Origin: Anaerolineales bacterium
Lineage (GTDB): Bacteria > Chloroflexota > Anaerolineae > Anaerolineales > Villigracilaceae
Length of the DNA: 64,000 nt
Assembly: GCA_030583925.1 (NCBI GenBank)
Contig: CP129482.1
Span: 310,001-374,000, forward strand
Direction: 5' to 3'
Positions 36,439 through 44,858 of this stretch are shown here, piece after piece; position 1 is the stretch's first letter, and each line of letters begins with the position of its first letter. Below the pieces are notes generated by a model. That model worked only from the letters and a program-made list of their open reading frames with translations, did not search any database and was not told the origin of the DNA. The position numbers and the translations under genes were made by a program.

Positions 36439-36599
36439 AGTTTTTCCTCCCGAAACTTCAATGAGAACAACGTTTGGTTATTTTATGAAGGGTTATATTT
36501 CCTGTCAAGCAATTTCGATTGCATTAAATGAAACGTTTTCTTAACCCTCTCGCAATGAATTTTGAGTAAAATCGTCCCAATCTTCCTCTTCTAACCCAC

Positions 36600-38399
36600 A
36601 TGGCAAAAGAATTCACCTTCAACTGGCAATGGGACATCAAATCCTCCCCCGAGGCGATCTGGAAATACGCGGCGGATACGAACCGCTTCAACCGCGACAC
36701 GGGTCAGCCTGAGATCGAGTTGTTGAGCAACGTCAAAGGGACGAAGTTGGCGCGCATGAAAATTCCCATCCTGCGCGTGGAGTGGGAGGAGGAGCCGTTC
36801 GAGTGGACGTATCCCTACTCGTTCGGCATCGTGCGCCGCTATCGAAGGGGTCCGATTGACGAGATGCGCGTCAACGCGCGCTTCGAGCCGCTGCCCAATG
36901 GCGGCACGCGCGTTTTCTACCAGTCCATTTTTGTCACAGAGAATCTTCTCGCCCAGCTGGGTATCCCGTTTGGGATCGGAGTCATTGCCAAAGGGCGATT
37001 CGAGCGCGCCTTCCGAAAGTACGACGCGCTCATCCAACGCGGCGAATCAACCATCGAGATGCCGCGTCAGCGCGCGTTAAGCGCGGGTGGGCGAAACAGG
37101 TTCAAGGTCCAGAGTGAAGCGGTGATTCAACAGGGCACGAATCCCGAATTGTTGAAACGTCTCGAAGAATTTTTCGATCAAGCCGACGAGTTATCCATCC
37201 AACGAATCAGACCGTACGCGCTTGCCGACCACTGGAAAACAAATCGGCGCGCGGTTCTCGAAATGTTTTTACGCGCCACGCGCGCGGGTATCGTGGACAT
37301 GTCGTGGGATTTGCTTTGCCCTTCGTGCCGCGGCATCACCGAAGGGCACAGCAACCTTGCAGACGTGCGCGGCGATTCGCATTGCAACACCTGCCAGATC
37401 GATTTCCGCGCGAACTTCGATCACAACATCGAGGTGGTGTTCCGCCCGAACGCGTCGGTGCGCGCGGTTGATTTTGCCGCGGCGTTTTGCGTGGGCAGTC
37501 CGCAGTTGCAACCGCACGTGGCGCTGTCGCAAACTTTGGCGCCTCTGCGTTCGTTGCCGATCGATGTGCAACTGGAGCCTGGGCGTTACAACATGCGCGT
37601 GTTGACGGTGAGCGGATCGGCGGCGGTGATCGCAGACGCGAGCGGCGCCTCGAAAGCGGACTTGCGCGTGACTCAATACGGCTGGACTCCCGAAGACCAC
37701 CGCGTCTCGCTTCATTCGACCCTCAACCTGATCAACGCCACCGACGCGGACTCAACCTTTCAGCTGGAGCGCGCCGCGTGGGGCGATCAAGCCGCGACCG
37801 CGGCAGACGTGACCGCGTTGCAAGTCTTCCGAGATCTGTTCGCCACCGAGGTGATTCGCCCAGGCGAGGAAATTTCCGTCGGTTCGATCACGTTGATGTT
37901 CACCGACTTGCGCGAGTCGACGCGGTTGTATCGAAGAATCGGCGACGCGCCCGCGTTCGGTCGCGTGCGCGAACATTTCCAATTGCTCGAAGATGAGATT
38001 GCGGCGGAGGGCGGCGCGATCGTGAAGACGATGGGCGATTCGGTAATGGCGGCGTTCCGTCATCCCATCGCGGCGTTGCGCGCGGTGTGGAAGGCGCAAG
38101 TGAAGATCATGGAACGCGGCGAGCCGATGTTGTGGCTCAAAGCGGGGATGCACAAGGGTCCGTGCATCGTCGTCAATTTGAACGGCCGACTCGATTATTT
38201 CGGTTCGACGGTGAACATCGCCGCGCGCCTGCCAGGTTTTTCACAGGGTAGGGAATTGGTCTTCACAGAGGAAATTCACAACGACCCCGAAGTGCAGGAA
38301 TTCCTCGCGCAAAATCTCAAACCCGATGTGTTGAGTCGTTTCACTGGCGACGTGAAGGGATTCGACGAGCCGTTTACGATGTGGAAGGTGAGGGTTTAA
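36600..38399 (+). CDS. Adenylate/guanylate cyclase, class III, with DUF5939-like region
   Basis: 599 residues. The first 150 residues look like an SRPBCC/START-type ligand pocket. Residues 170-410 contain a zinc ribbon (CPSC...CNTC, near 240-265) as in DUF5939. A class III cyclase domain fills residues 425-599, with the metal Asp in LMFTDLREST, a second Asp in KTMGDSVMAAF and the transition-state Asn/Arg in FGSTVNIAARL. The catalytic residues look complete, so it should make cAMP or cGMP in the cytoplasm, perhaps under control of a small hydrophobic ligand. Monocistronic, with a TAAAAT-like box about 27 bases upstream. Confidence 0.88.
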   Translation: MAKEFTFNWQWDIKSSPEAIWKYAADTNRFNRDTGQPEIELLSNVKGTKLARMKIPILRVEWEEEPFEWTYPYSFGIVRRYRRGPIDEMRVNARFEPLPNGGTRVFYQSIFVTENLLAQLGIPFGIGVIAKGRFERAFRKYDALIQRGESTIEMPRQRALSAGGRNRFKVQSEAVIQQGTNPELLKRLEEFFDQADELSIQRIRPYALADHWKTNRRAVLEMFLRATRAGIVDMSWDLLCPSCRGITEGHSNLADVRGDSHCNTCQIDFRANFDHNIEVVFRPNASVRAVDFAAAFCVGSPQLQPHVALSQTLAPLRSLPIDVQLEPGRYNMRVLTVSGSAAVIADASGASKADLRVTQYGWTPEDHRVSLHSTLNLINATDADSTFQLERAAWGDQAATAADVTALQVFRDLFATEVIRPGEEISVGSITLMFTDLRESTRLYRRIGDAPAFGRVREHFQLLEDEIAAEGGAIVKTMGDSVMAAFRHPIAALRAVWKAQVKIMERGEPMLWLKAGMHKGPCIVVNLNGRLDYFGSTVNIAARLPGFSQGRELVFTEEIHNDPEVQEFLAQNLKPDVLSRFTGDVKGFDEPFTMWKVRV

Positions 38400-38451
38400 A
38401 GGTTGAACGGGTGGAAAGTTACAAGTTGAAACGTTTAAACCTGCAAACTTG

Positions 38452-39663
38452 CTAACGTTTCTTGATTTGTAACACTTCGTTTTGATTGAACGGGGAATTT
38501 AAGCCAGTTGATTCCAACTCCATTACTTTGCTATTGGCAAAGAATCCAAAGTCAAAACTTGTCTCGTCGCCCGCTTTCTTGCCAGGGATGGGCATAAGCC
38601 GCGCGGTGAGAGGTTTATCGAGGCGCAGCGCCAGCGCGGACAAGTCCAACAACAGCGGCACGAGTTGTTCGGCGGTTGTATCTCCCGCCAGCGGAATCGT
38701 ATCCAGCCCTGTGCCGCACACCGCCGAATAAAGCAACGCGTCTTTGATCGTGAGCGTCCCTTCGGCGGCACGCTTCGCAAGGATGGAATCCTCCAACACG
38801 GGTTGCATGAATCCGCTGAAGCCTGTGTGCGGGAAGTCGGCGCGATCAACCGCTTCGGTGAGGATGGCGGCGGCGGCGAGCGAACCGTGCAATCCGATTT
38901 TTGGGATGCCCATTTTCTCGACCGCGTTGCCGAGCGAGTGCGCGTCGTCGGGGAAGGGCGCGAGGGAAAAGTCAATACCCAAAAACTTTGGAGAATTAGA
39001 GATTAGAGAATTGGAGACTTTGGCGATGGTCTTTCCGTGCTTTTCGATCTCGGCGATGAGATTATTTCTTCCCTCTTCGATGGTCTTCGCATTTTCAAAT
39101 GCTTGGACGGCAAGGTCGGCGGACTCAGTGGCGATGGCGAACGCGGGTTTGTCCTTGTCGTGGTACGCGGCGGGGAAGAACGGCGCACCCGCAGGGACGT
39201 TTGCCAGCGCGGCGAATTGTAAGTTGGCAAACCCGTTCGACTCGATCGTCGCGCACTTGACGATGATCTCCGCACAGGCGCGGATGGCGGCTAGGTCAAT
39301 GCCGCGAGTTTTGTCCGCCATCACGCCGCCGAAGAAAACATTTTTCGAGACGAAGATCGCATCGGGGATCAACTCATAACTGCGCGGCGACTCGGGCAAC
39401 GCGGGACCCAACGAGACATAGCCAAACTTCAACGCTTGAGCCGCGTCCGCGATCTGGCGCGTCAACTCCAGCAACTTGTTGATATGTTCATCGCCCAACA
39501 ATTTCGGGAACGGAATCGTCGCAAGCCGCACGGTCTGCACTTCATATCCCGCCGCCTCGTACGCGGACTTGGCGTCCGCGAGGAACTGTCCTGCCTTTTG
39601 CAAGATTTTCTCTTCGAGAGGATATTTGGGATTGCAGAAATAGGTAATCGAGCGGATTTTCAT
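38452..39663 (-). CDS. DUF711 family protein
   Basis: 403 residues from the chosen start. Matches DUF711/UPF0210: MKIRSITYFCNP at the N-terminus, GYVSLGPALPESPRSYELIPD, NLQFAALANVPAGAPFFPAAYH, FLGIDFSLAPFPDD and SAVCGTGLDTIPLAGDT. Biochemical role unknown; distant resemblance to pyruvate formate-lyase-like folds has been proposed. The start at 39663 has TAGAAT ending seven bases upstream, and the longer reading is repeat DNA. A GAGAATTGGAGACT repeat is inserted in frame at 38990-39020 (peptide SNSLISNSP), in a surface-like loop before FLGIDFSL. Confidence 0.85.
   Translation of the reverse strand: MKIRSITYFCNPKYPLEEKILQKAGQFLADAKSAYEAAGYEVQTVRLATIPFPKLLGDEHINKLLELTRQIADAAQALKFGYVSLGPALPESPRSYELIPDAIFVSKNVFFGGVMADKTRGIDLAAIRACAEIIVKCATIESNGFANLQFAALANVPAGAPFFPAAYHDKDKPAFAIATESADLAVQAFENAKTIEEGRNNLIAEIEKHGKTIAKVSNSLISNSPKFLGIDFSLAPFPDDAHSLGNAVEKMGIPKIGLHGSLAAAAILTEAVDRADFPHTGFSGFMQPVLEDSILAKRAAEGTLTIKDALLYSAVCGTGLDTIPLAGDTTAEQLVPLLLDLSALALRLDKPLTARLMPIPGKKAGDETSFDFGFFANSKVMELESTGLNSPFNQNEVLQIKKR
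38990..39020. repeat. H-family repeat inside the DUF711 gene
   Basis: GGAGAATTAGAGATTAGAGA followed by ATTGGAGACTT, read on the minus strand as KVSNSLISNSP. Copies at 40268-40300 and 59951-59982. Confidence 0.75.
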
Positions 39664-39670
39664 TGTTTCA

Positions 39671-39676
39671 ATTCTA
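39671..39676 (-). promoter_or_regulatory. -10 hexamer TAGAAT of the DUF711 gene
   Basis: Ends seven bases before the chosen start at 39663. Confidence 0.4.
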
Positions 39677-39677
39677 C

Positions 39678-39803
39678 TCGGTGGTTGAGTAGTCCTGAGC
39701 GTAGCGTAGCGAAGACGAAGGACGTATCGAAACCACCTGTACACAAGAAAAAAATTGTTTGAATGAAGCTCGCTGGTTTCGACTGCTTGCGCTCAACCAG
39801 CGA
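39678..39803. repeat. F-family inverted repeat (GGTGGTTGAGTAG...GAAACCACC)
   Basis: CGGTGGTTGAGTAG ... GTATCGAAACCACC, then a second, diverged GCTGGTTTCGAC ... GCTCAACCAGC unit. A similar element fills 51370-51491. Confidence 0.85.
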
Positions 39804-39807
39804 CTGT

Positions 39808-40593
39808 TCACTGATGACTGTTTACTGCTCTCTGCCTCACTACTTCAAACATCAACACCGACCCTGCCACGCCCGCGTTCAGCGACTCGACATTCCTAGC
39901 CATCGGAATGCTGATTTTCCCATTGGCTAATTTGCGCGCTTCCTCACTCGCACCCTCCGCTTCACCACCAATAATCAACGCCAGCGGCTGACGCAAATCT
40001 GTTTCCCAACAAGACTGACCATCCATGTCCGCGACATAAACCTTCGAACCTGCCAACTTACAAACCTCACGAATTTCATCCCAACTCATCTCCCGAATCG
40101 GCACACGGAAATGCGCGCCCATTCCAGCCCGCAAGACTTTCGGCGCGAAGGGGTACGTCGTTTCGGGTGGAATCAACACCGCCTGCACACCCGTCGCCGC
40201 GGCGGAGCGAAGCAGTGTGCCGAGATTCCCTGGGTCGCGGATTTGGTCGGGGATAAGAACAAAATCAAGAGAATTAGAAATTGGAGAATTGGAGAAATGG
40301 ATGACAGCGAGGATTCCCTGCGGGGTTTCCGTTTCGCTCAATGACTTCATCAAACTTTCCGAAACTTCCTCAACTTCAACCCCTCGTGATTTGAGACTTG
40401 AGACTTGAGATTTTCCCCTCTCGCTCAACGACGAATCGAACAAAACAGTCTCTAATCTCCAGTCTCCTTTCGCCGCTTCCTCCACCAACCTCACGCCCTC
40501 GACAACGAACATTCCCGCCTCGCGGCGTTCCTTAGCGCGTCCCATCAACGAACGGACGAGTTTGATCTTCGAGTTTTGTGCCGATGTAATCAT
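39808..40593 (-). CDS. SpoU-family RNA 2'-O-methyltransferase (TrmH/RlmB-like)
   Basis: 261 residues. Trefoil-knot methylase: N-terminal substrate-binding part (MFVVEGVRLVEEA), then motif 1 IPDQIRDPGNLGTLLRSAAATG, motif 2 LALIIGGEAEGAS and motif 3 ISIPMARNVESLNAGVAGSVLMFE. Transfers a methyl group to a ribose of rRNA or tRNA. The start at 40593 overlaps the macro-domain stop by ATGA. Oddities: two or three short repeats are inserted in frame (40268-40300 SNSPISNS, 40388-40412 SQVSSLKS, 40443-40466 DWRLETV), and the C-terminal RQRAVNSHQ comes from a further repeat. Confidence 0.92.
   Translation of the reverse strand: MITSAQNSKIKLVRSLMGRAKERREAGMFVVEGVRLVEEAAKGDWRLETVLFDSSLSERGKSQVSSLKSRGVEVEEVSESLMKSLSETETPQGILAVIHFSNSPISNSLDFVLIPDQIRDPGNLGTLLRSAAATGVQAVLIPPETTYPFAPKVLRAGMGAHFRVPIREMSWDEIREVCKLAGSKVYVADMDGQSCWETDLRQPLALIIGGEAEGASEEARKLANGKISIPMARNVESLNAGVAGSVLMFEVVRQRAVNSHQ
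40268..40300. repeat. H-family repeat inside the SpoU gene
   Basis: GAGAATTAGAAATTGGAGAA then TTGGAGAAATGG, read on the minus strand as HFSNSPISNSL. It lies between the N-terminal domain and the knot domain. Confidence 0.75.
40388..40466. repeat. Two further H-like repeats inside the SpoU gene
   Basis: TTTGAGACTTGAGACTTGAG at about 40390-40410 and TCTCTAATCTCCAGTCTCC at about 40446-40464; both are in frame and lie in the N-terminal domain. Confidence 0.55.
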
Positions 40594-41144
40594 TTGCCTT
40601 GCCACACTTTGACAAACACATCCACCGTCGCTTGATCGAACAGAACCAATTTCACCACTTTGAGATTCGACGATGCGCTTTCAAAATATTTTTCGATTGC
40701 CGAGAAGATAATCCCCGCCGCGCGATCTTTCGGAAAGCCGAAGATGCCCGTTGAAATTGCAGGGAAGGCGATGGATTCGCAGTTCAATTCGTCTGCCACG
40801 CGCAGAGAACCTGTCACTGCATCGGCGAGTTTGCGGTCCTCGTCGCCTGCGCCCCAGACGGGACCGACCGCATGGACGACAAACTTCGAGGGGAGGAGTC
40901 CGCCCGAAGTCCACGCGGGATGCGAGTGGGGGACGGGTCCGTGTTGGCGAATCCAGTTGTCCGATTCGGTTTGAATCGCCGCTCCGCCTATTTTCGAGAT
41001 CGCCCACGCGACGCCGCCTCCGTGTTGCAAATCCTCATTCGCCGCGTTGACGACGGCGTCCACGTTTTCGGTTGTGATGTCGCCTTGCACGATCTGAATT
41101 GTTTGACCTGTTGGAAGAATGCGTTCGACCAAAACGGTGTTCAT
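40590..41144 (-). CDS. Macro-domain protein (ADP-ribose/O-acetyl-ADP-ribose hydrolase-like)
   Basis: 184 residues. Binds ADP-ribose and probably removes it from proteins or O-acetyl-ADP-ribose. Motifs: QGDITTENVDAVVNAANEDL, GGGVAWAISKIGG (glycine loop), VVHAVGPVWG and AFPAISTGIFGFPKDRA (second phosphate loop). It belongs to the MacroD/YmdB type, with the catalytic Asn and GGGV..AI arrangement. A TACAAT hexamer ends six bases before the ATG. First gene of a two-gene unit with the SpoU methylase, overlapping by four bases. Confidence 0.93.
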   Translation of the reverse strand: MNTVLVERILPTGQTIQIVQGDITTENVDAVVNAANEDLQHGGGVAWAISKIGGAAIQTESDNWIRQHGPVPHSHPAWTSGGLLPSKFVVHAVGPVWGAGDEDRKLADAVTGSLRVADELNCESIAFPAISTGIFGFPKDRAAGIIFSAIEKYFESASSNLKVVKLVLFDQATVDVFVKVWQGK

Positions 41145-41150
41145 GCAAAT

Positions 41151-41156
41151 ATTGTA
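41151..41156 (-). promoter_or_regulatory. -10 hexamer TACAAT of the macro-domain gene
   Basis: Ends six bases before the start codon; leaderless-type. Confidence 0.5.
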
Positions 41157-41170
41157 CCCCCGTTAAATAT

Positions 41171-41202
41171 TGTAGGGGCGACCCCGTCGGGTCGCCCCTA
41201 CA
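41171..41202. repeat. B-family perfect palindrome
   Basis: TGTAGGGGCGACCCCG and its complement, between rplT and the macro-domain gene; may also act as a processing or termination hairpin after rplT. Confidence 0.85.
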
Positions 41203-41206
41203 CAAA

Positions 41207-41548
41207 TCATTTCGCTTGCGCAACCACTGCGGCGAACGCCTGCGGGTCGCGGACTGCCATGTCTGACAGCATCTTGCGGTTGAGTTCGATGTTGGCTTTC
41301 TTCAACATCGCCACCAACTTGCTATACGTGGTTCCGTTGAGCCGAGCCGCGGCATTGATGCGGGCGATCCACAACTTGCGCAAGTCGCGCTTGCGGACGC
41401 GGCGATCACGCGTCGCGTACCACAGGCTTTTGAGCATCGCCTCGTTGGCTCGCTTGAACAGGCGGTTCTTTGCGCCGCGCTGTCCCTTCGTGATCTTCAA
41501 AACTTTCTTATGACGTTTGTGCCCCTGGGGTCCACCTTTAACTCTCAT
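41207..41548 (-). CDS. rplT: 50S ribosomal protein L20
   Basis: 113 residues, basic. Opening [18 protein letters not shown], then [21 protein letters not shown] and [16 protein letters not shown], standard L20. Binds 23S rRNA early in assembly and usually represses its own operon. Last gene of thrS-infC-rpmI-rplT. A 111-base gap to rpmI contains a GCGAACTTAAGTTCGC palindrome (41642-41657), which could be part of a control hairpin. Confidence 0.98.
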   Translation of the reverse strand: MRVKGGPQGHKRHKKVLKITKGQRGAKNRLFKRANEAMLKSLWYATRDRRVRKRDLRKLWIARINAAARLNGTTYSKLVAMLKKANIELNRKMLSDMAVRDPQAFAAVVAQAK

Positions 41549-41659
41549 GTTCTACTCTCCTGCAACTCGCGGGCGTCGTCACGCTGATGACGTGACAGTT
41601 GCATACACCCGAAAGCCGCAACTAAAAATTTGGATACACTTTGCGAACTTAAGTTCGCC

Positions 41660-41890
41660 TTACTCCATGTTTGGCGCGAGGCGCTTGATGCGTTTGATGA
41701 TCTTGCGACCCTTCACATCGTGCATCTCACTCAACTGCGCCTTCGTGCGCTTCGACGTGTTGCGGCGCAAGTGACTCTTGCCGCCTTTGGTGCGGACCAA
41801 CTTGCCCGAACCCGTCAGGCGAAAACGCTTAGACGTCGCCTTATGCGTCTTCAACTTAAACTTACCTTTAGCCTTTGCTTTGCGAGGCAT
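41660..41890 (-). CDS. rpmI: 50S ribosomal protein L35
   Basis: 76 residues, highly basic: MPRKAKAKGKFKLKTHKATS, KRFRLTGSGKLVRTKGGKSH and the ending KRLAPNM are typical L35. Located between infC and rplT in the conserved order, with AAAGGAGAT before the start. The 105-base gap to infC contains a TGCGGACTTCAGTCCGC hairpin that is also found at 8535-8551. Confidence 0.97.
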   Translation of the reverse strand: MPRKAKAKGKFKLKTHKATSKRFRLTGSGKLVRTKGGKSHLRRNTSKRTKAQLSEMHDVKGRKIIKRIKRLAPNME

Positions 41891-41977
41891 TTCGCTCTAT
41901 CTCCTTTCAAAAATTTACAATAAAAACCGCGGGACTCAACTTCCTCGCCCGCGGACTCTTCGCAGGATTGCGCGGAT

Positions 41978-41998
41978 TGCGGACTTCAGTCCGCACTA
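41978..41998. repeat. K-family hairpin (TGCGGACTTCAGTCCGC)
   Basis: TGCGGACTTCAGTCCGC just downstream of infC; the same 17 bases occur downstream of the megasynthase at 8535-8551. Confidence 0.75.
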
Positions 41999-42592
41999 CG
42001 CTTGCGCTTCACTTCGACTGGGCTCAGCGCTCGCTTTCTCAGGGGAGACTTGCTCCGCCTTCTCTTTCTTTTTCGCGCCGCCTTTACTGGGCGCCAAAAC
42101 CACGAGCATCGTTCGCCCTTCCATTTGAGGCGCCGCCTCCACCACGCTGACGTCCGCCAGCGACGCGGCGATCTCCTTCAGGTCTTCGAGAGCGATCTCG
42201 GGGTAATCCATCTCGCGCCCACGGAACTTGATCGTCACCCGCACTTTGTTGCCTTGCAGTAACCAGCGGCGGGCGTCGTCCACTTTGAAACCGCGGTGCG
42301 CTTCATTTGTCTTGGGGCGCAGGCGAATCTCTTTAACCTCGATCTTCGTCTGTGATTTCCGCGCCTCGCGTTCCTTCTTGGCGCGTTCGTAAATGAACTT
42401 GCCAAAATCCATCACGCGGCAAACGGGGGGCGTGGCGTTGGGTGAGACTTCAACAACATCCAACTCGGCGTCACGGGCGATCTGCAGGGCTTGTTTCATC
42501 GAAACCACCCCGACATTTTCCCCGTTGGGTCCGATCAGGCGGACTTCGGGAACCCGAATACCTTCATTAACTCGAAACTCTGCGGCGCTTAT
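41996..42592 (-). CDS. infC: Translation initiation factor IF-3, AUA start
   Basis: 198 residues. No ATG, GTG or TTG gives a full N-terminus: the first usual start (GTG at 42508) would cut off 28 conserved residues. Reading upstream in frame gives EFRVNEGIRVPEVRLIG and GENVGVVSMKQAL, the standard IF3 N-terminal domain, up to an ATA codon at 42592-42590. A GGAG sequence lies six bases before it. IF3 rejects non-AUG starts, so a rare start codon lets it repress itself (known for E. coli infC with AUU). The C-terminal tail (about 15 residues, SPEKASAEPSRSEAQA) is encoded by a C-family-like repeat. Confidence 0.93.
   Translation of the reverse strand: MSAAEFRVNEGIRVPEVRLIGPNGENVGVVSMKQALQIARDAELDVVEVSPNATPPVCRVMDFGKFIYERAKKEREARKSQTKIEVKEIRLRPKTNEAHRGFKVDDARRWLLQGNKVRVTIKFRGREMDYPEIALEDLKEIAASLADVSVVEAAPQMEGRTMLVVLAPSKGGAKKKEKAEQVSPEKASAEPSRSEAQA
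42008..42045. repeat. C-like repeat forming the IF3 C-terminal tail
   Basis: CTTCGACTGGGCTCAGCGCTC followed by TTTCTCAGG, trimmed here; resembles CTTCGGCTCCGCTCAGCGC at 3783-3801 inside the megasynthase. Confidence 0.55.
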
Positions 42593-42690
42593 ACGACTCT
42601 CCTATTTACACGATAAATCCAGCCATTGGCTGGGTTTGAGTGGGCGAATGATACCACGCCCGTCGAGGAATCGTCAATAAAACGACACAA

Positions 42691-42780
42691 ATGTCATTGC
42701 GAGGAAGCCCGAAGGGCTGACGAAGCAATCTCCTCATCACAGGGGATTGCTTCGTCGCAAAGAACGCTCCTCGCAATGAC
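42691..42780. repeat. D-family inverted repeat between infC and thrS
   Basis: ATGTCATTGCGAGGAAGC ... GCTCCTCGCAATGAC with inner GAAGCAATC/GATTGCTTC arms, lying directly after the thrS stop. Confidence 0.9.
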
Positions 42781-42785
42781 AGACC

Positions 42786-44597
42786 TTACAACTCCTTCGC
42801 CCGCCTCGCAATCCGATCCTTCGCCCGTGCGACGAACTCGCCCAGCGGAATGTTGTTCTGCTGGCTCCCATCGCGCACGCGCAGCGACACCTGCTCCGCT
42901 TTCATCTCGTTTTCTCCGACCACGAGCATGTACGGAACTTTCATCAACTGCGCCGAGCGGATCTTGGCGTTCATCCGTTGCGCGGAAACGTCCGCATGGG
43001 CGCGGATGCCATTCTCGCGGAGTTGTTGCGCGATATTTTCCGCATACTCGTTCTGGTTGTCCGTGATCGAAATGACGCGTACCTGCTCAGGCGAAAGCCA
43101 CACAGGGAAGTTGCCGCCGAAATGCTCGAGTAGGAATCCGATCATCCGCTCGTGCGTAGACAGCGGCGCGCGGTGGATGCACAACGGCGCTTCCTCTTGC
43201 CCGTCTTTGTTGATGTATTTCAGGTCGAAGCGGGCAGGCTGGGCAAAGTCCACTTGATTCGTGGCGAGCGAAAACTCGCGCCCGATCACGCTCCAGATCT
43301 GCACGTCAATTTTCGGACCGTAGAACGCGGCTTCATCTTCGGCTTCCACGTATGGCACGTTACCGTTGTTCATGGCATGGCGGACCATATCTTCCGTTTT
43401 GAGCCACAAGCGTTCGTTGTCCACGTACTTTTTGCCAAGCCCCGCCTTACTGTGCAGGGACAGGCGCATCACGTATTTCTCGATGCCGAACAACTCAAAG
43501 TATTTGAGGTACAGGTCAACGACGCGGAGGAACTCCTGCTCGAACTGATCCTCCCTCACGTAGATGTGCGCATCGTTCATCTGCATTGAGCGGACGCGCA
43601 TCAGCCCGAACAACTCGCCCGATTTTTCGTAGCGATAGCACGTGCCGTATTCGGCGAGGCGCAGCGGCAAGTCGCGGTAGGAGCGTTGTTTCGACCCGAA
43701 AATTTTATGGTGCATCGGGCAGTTCATCGGCTTGACGTAATACTTCACGCCTTCGATCTCCATCGCTGGGTACATGCTTTCCGCATAGTATGGCAGGTGA
43801 CCCGAATGTAAAAACAACTCCTCCTTGGAAACGATAGGCGTGCGGACGCGCACATAACCAGCCTTCTCTTCCATTTCTTTGGCGAGTTTTTCCAACTCTT
43901 CGATCATGATGCCGCCGTTCGGCAACCACAGCGGCAGACCTGGACCAACCTCCTCATCGAACGTGAAGATTTCCAACTCTCTGCCGAGTTTGCGATGATC
44001 CCGCTTCTTCGCCTCTTCGAGCTGGTGCAGATATTCTTCGAGCTGTTTCTTGCTCTCCCATGCCGTCCCGTAGACGCGCTGCAACTGTTTGTTGTTTTCG
44101 TCGCCGCGCCAATACGCGCCCGCAATGGACATCAACTTGAAGGCGTCCTGCTTGATCTCTTTCGTGTTCGCCACATGCGGACCGCGGCACAAGTCTACGA
44201 ACGTATCGTGCTGGTAGATCGAAATTTCGGGCTTCTCTTTCAGCGGATTCCCGTATTCGTCGAATCCGCCTTTTTCGAGTCCTTCGATCAACTCCAACTT
44301 GTACGGCTGGTTCGCAAAAACTTTCTTCGCCTCTTCCGCCGAGATGACCGTTTTCTTGAACTCGTGCTTGCCCTGCACGATCTGTCGCATCCGTTTTTCG
44401 ATGGCTTCCAGATCTTCGGGCGTGAGGTTGCGCGGCAGGTCGAAGTCGTAATAGAACCCGTCCCCCACAGGCGGACCGATCGTGATCTTCCCATCGGGGA
44501 ACATTTCCATCACCGCTTGCGCCATCACGTGCGCGGCGGAATGACGAATCTTATACAGATTCGACTCTTCATATTTTTCCTGAACTTGCTGAGACAT
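42786..44597 (-). CDS. thrS: Threonyl-tRNA synthetase without TGS domain
   Basis: 603 residues. Charges tRNA-Thr. Editing domain with HSAAHVMAQ (His-x3-His) and VDLCRGPHV (about residues 20-190), class II catalytic core with motif 2 YRYEKSGELFGLMRVRSMQMND and zinc ligands in KPMNCPMHH, and motif 3 APLCIHRAPLSTHER, then the anticodon-binding domain (about 505-603). The N-terminal TGS domain of about 60 residues found in most bacterial ThrRS is absent; the start with AAGGAAG just upstream supports this. Controlled by a T-box leader about 260 bases upstream. Followed by infC, rpmI and rplT. Confidence 0.97.
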   Translation of the reverse strand: MSQQVQEKYEESNLYKIRHSAAHVMAQAVMEMFPDGKITIGPPVGDGFYYDFDLPRNLTPEDLEAIEKRMRQIVQGKHEFKKTVISAEEAKKVFANQPYKLELIEGLEKGGFDEYGNPLKEKPEISIYQHDTFVDLCRGPHVANTKEIKQDAFKLMSIAGAYWRGDENNKQLQRVYGTAWESKKQLEEYLHQLEEAKKRDHRKLGRELEIFTFDEEVGPGLPLWLPNGGIMIEELEKLAKEMEEKAGYVRVRTPIVSKEELFLHSGHLPYYAESMYPAMEIEGVKYYVKPMNCPMHHKIFGSKQRSYRDLPLRLAEYGTCYRYEKSGELFGLMRVRSMQMNDAHIYVREDQFEQEFLRVVDLYLKYFELFGIEKYVMRLSLHSKAGLGKKYVDNERLWLKTEDMVRHAMNNGNVPYVEAEDEAAFYGPKIDVQIWSVIGREFSLATNQVDFAQPARFDLKYINKDGQEEAPLCIHRAPLSTHERMIGFLLEHFGGNFPVWLSPEQVRVISITDNQNEYAENIAQQLRENGIRAHADVSAQRMNAKIRSAQLMKVPYMLVVGENEMKAEQVSLRVRDGSQQNNIPLGEFVARAKDRIARRAKEL

Positions 44598-44625
44598 TTT
44601 CGCTTCCTTTCTTTTGTGTCACTCT

Positions 44626-44700
44626 GAGCGGAGCGAAGAGTCTCTGATTGCAGTAGAGATTCTTCGCCACAAAGAACAAGAATGTGGCTCAGAATGACAA
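44626..44700. repeat. C-family inverted repeat in the thrS leader
   Basis: TCACTCTGAGCGGAGCGAAG ... TGGCTCAGAATGAC; lies between the leader reading frame and thrS and would fold in the mRNA. Confidence 0.8.
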
Positions 44701-44736
44701 GTTTGGTTTTATCCTGCTTCATAGGCATTGAGCGGC

Positions 44737-44796
44737 TCAGAGGAAGCAGATCAAACCTCCGAGTCGCCATTGAGTGATGGTGTTTTCATCAGTCAT
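44737..44796 (-). CDS. Possible 19-residue leader peptide in the thrS leader
   Basis: Reads MTDENTITQWRLGGLICFL and stops. It has one of the best ribosome sites in the window (AAAAGGAG, six bases before ATG) and three threonine codons among the first eight. It lies between the T-box terminator and thrS. Could be an attenuation-type leader peptide, a remnant of a lost gene start, or chance. Confidence 0.35.
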   Translation of the reverse strand: MTDENTITQWRLGGLICFL

Positions 44797-44858
44797 AGCA
44801 ATCTCCTTTTGAAATCCGTAACGCGACATTCATGTCGCTTGCCAGTGGGCGAATTAAA

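Noticed and set aside
42786..44597. thrS as a truncated pseudogene because the TGS domain is missing
   Set aside because: Editing, catalytic and anticodon domains are complete, a good ribosome site precedes the start, and no TGS-like sequence lies upstream in any frame.
44525..44770. 81-codon frame across the thrS start
   Set aside because: Overlaps the thrS start and the C-family repeat, with no ribosome site; the 19-codon frame is the better candidate in this leader.
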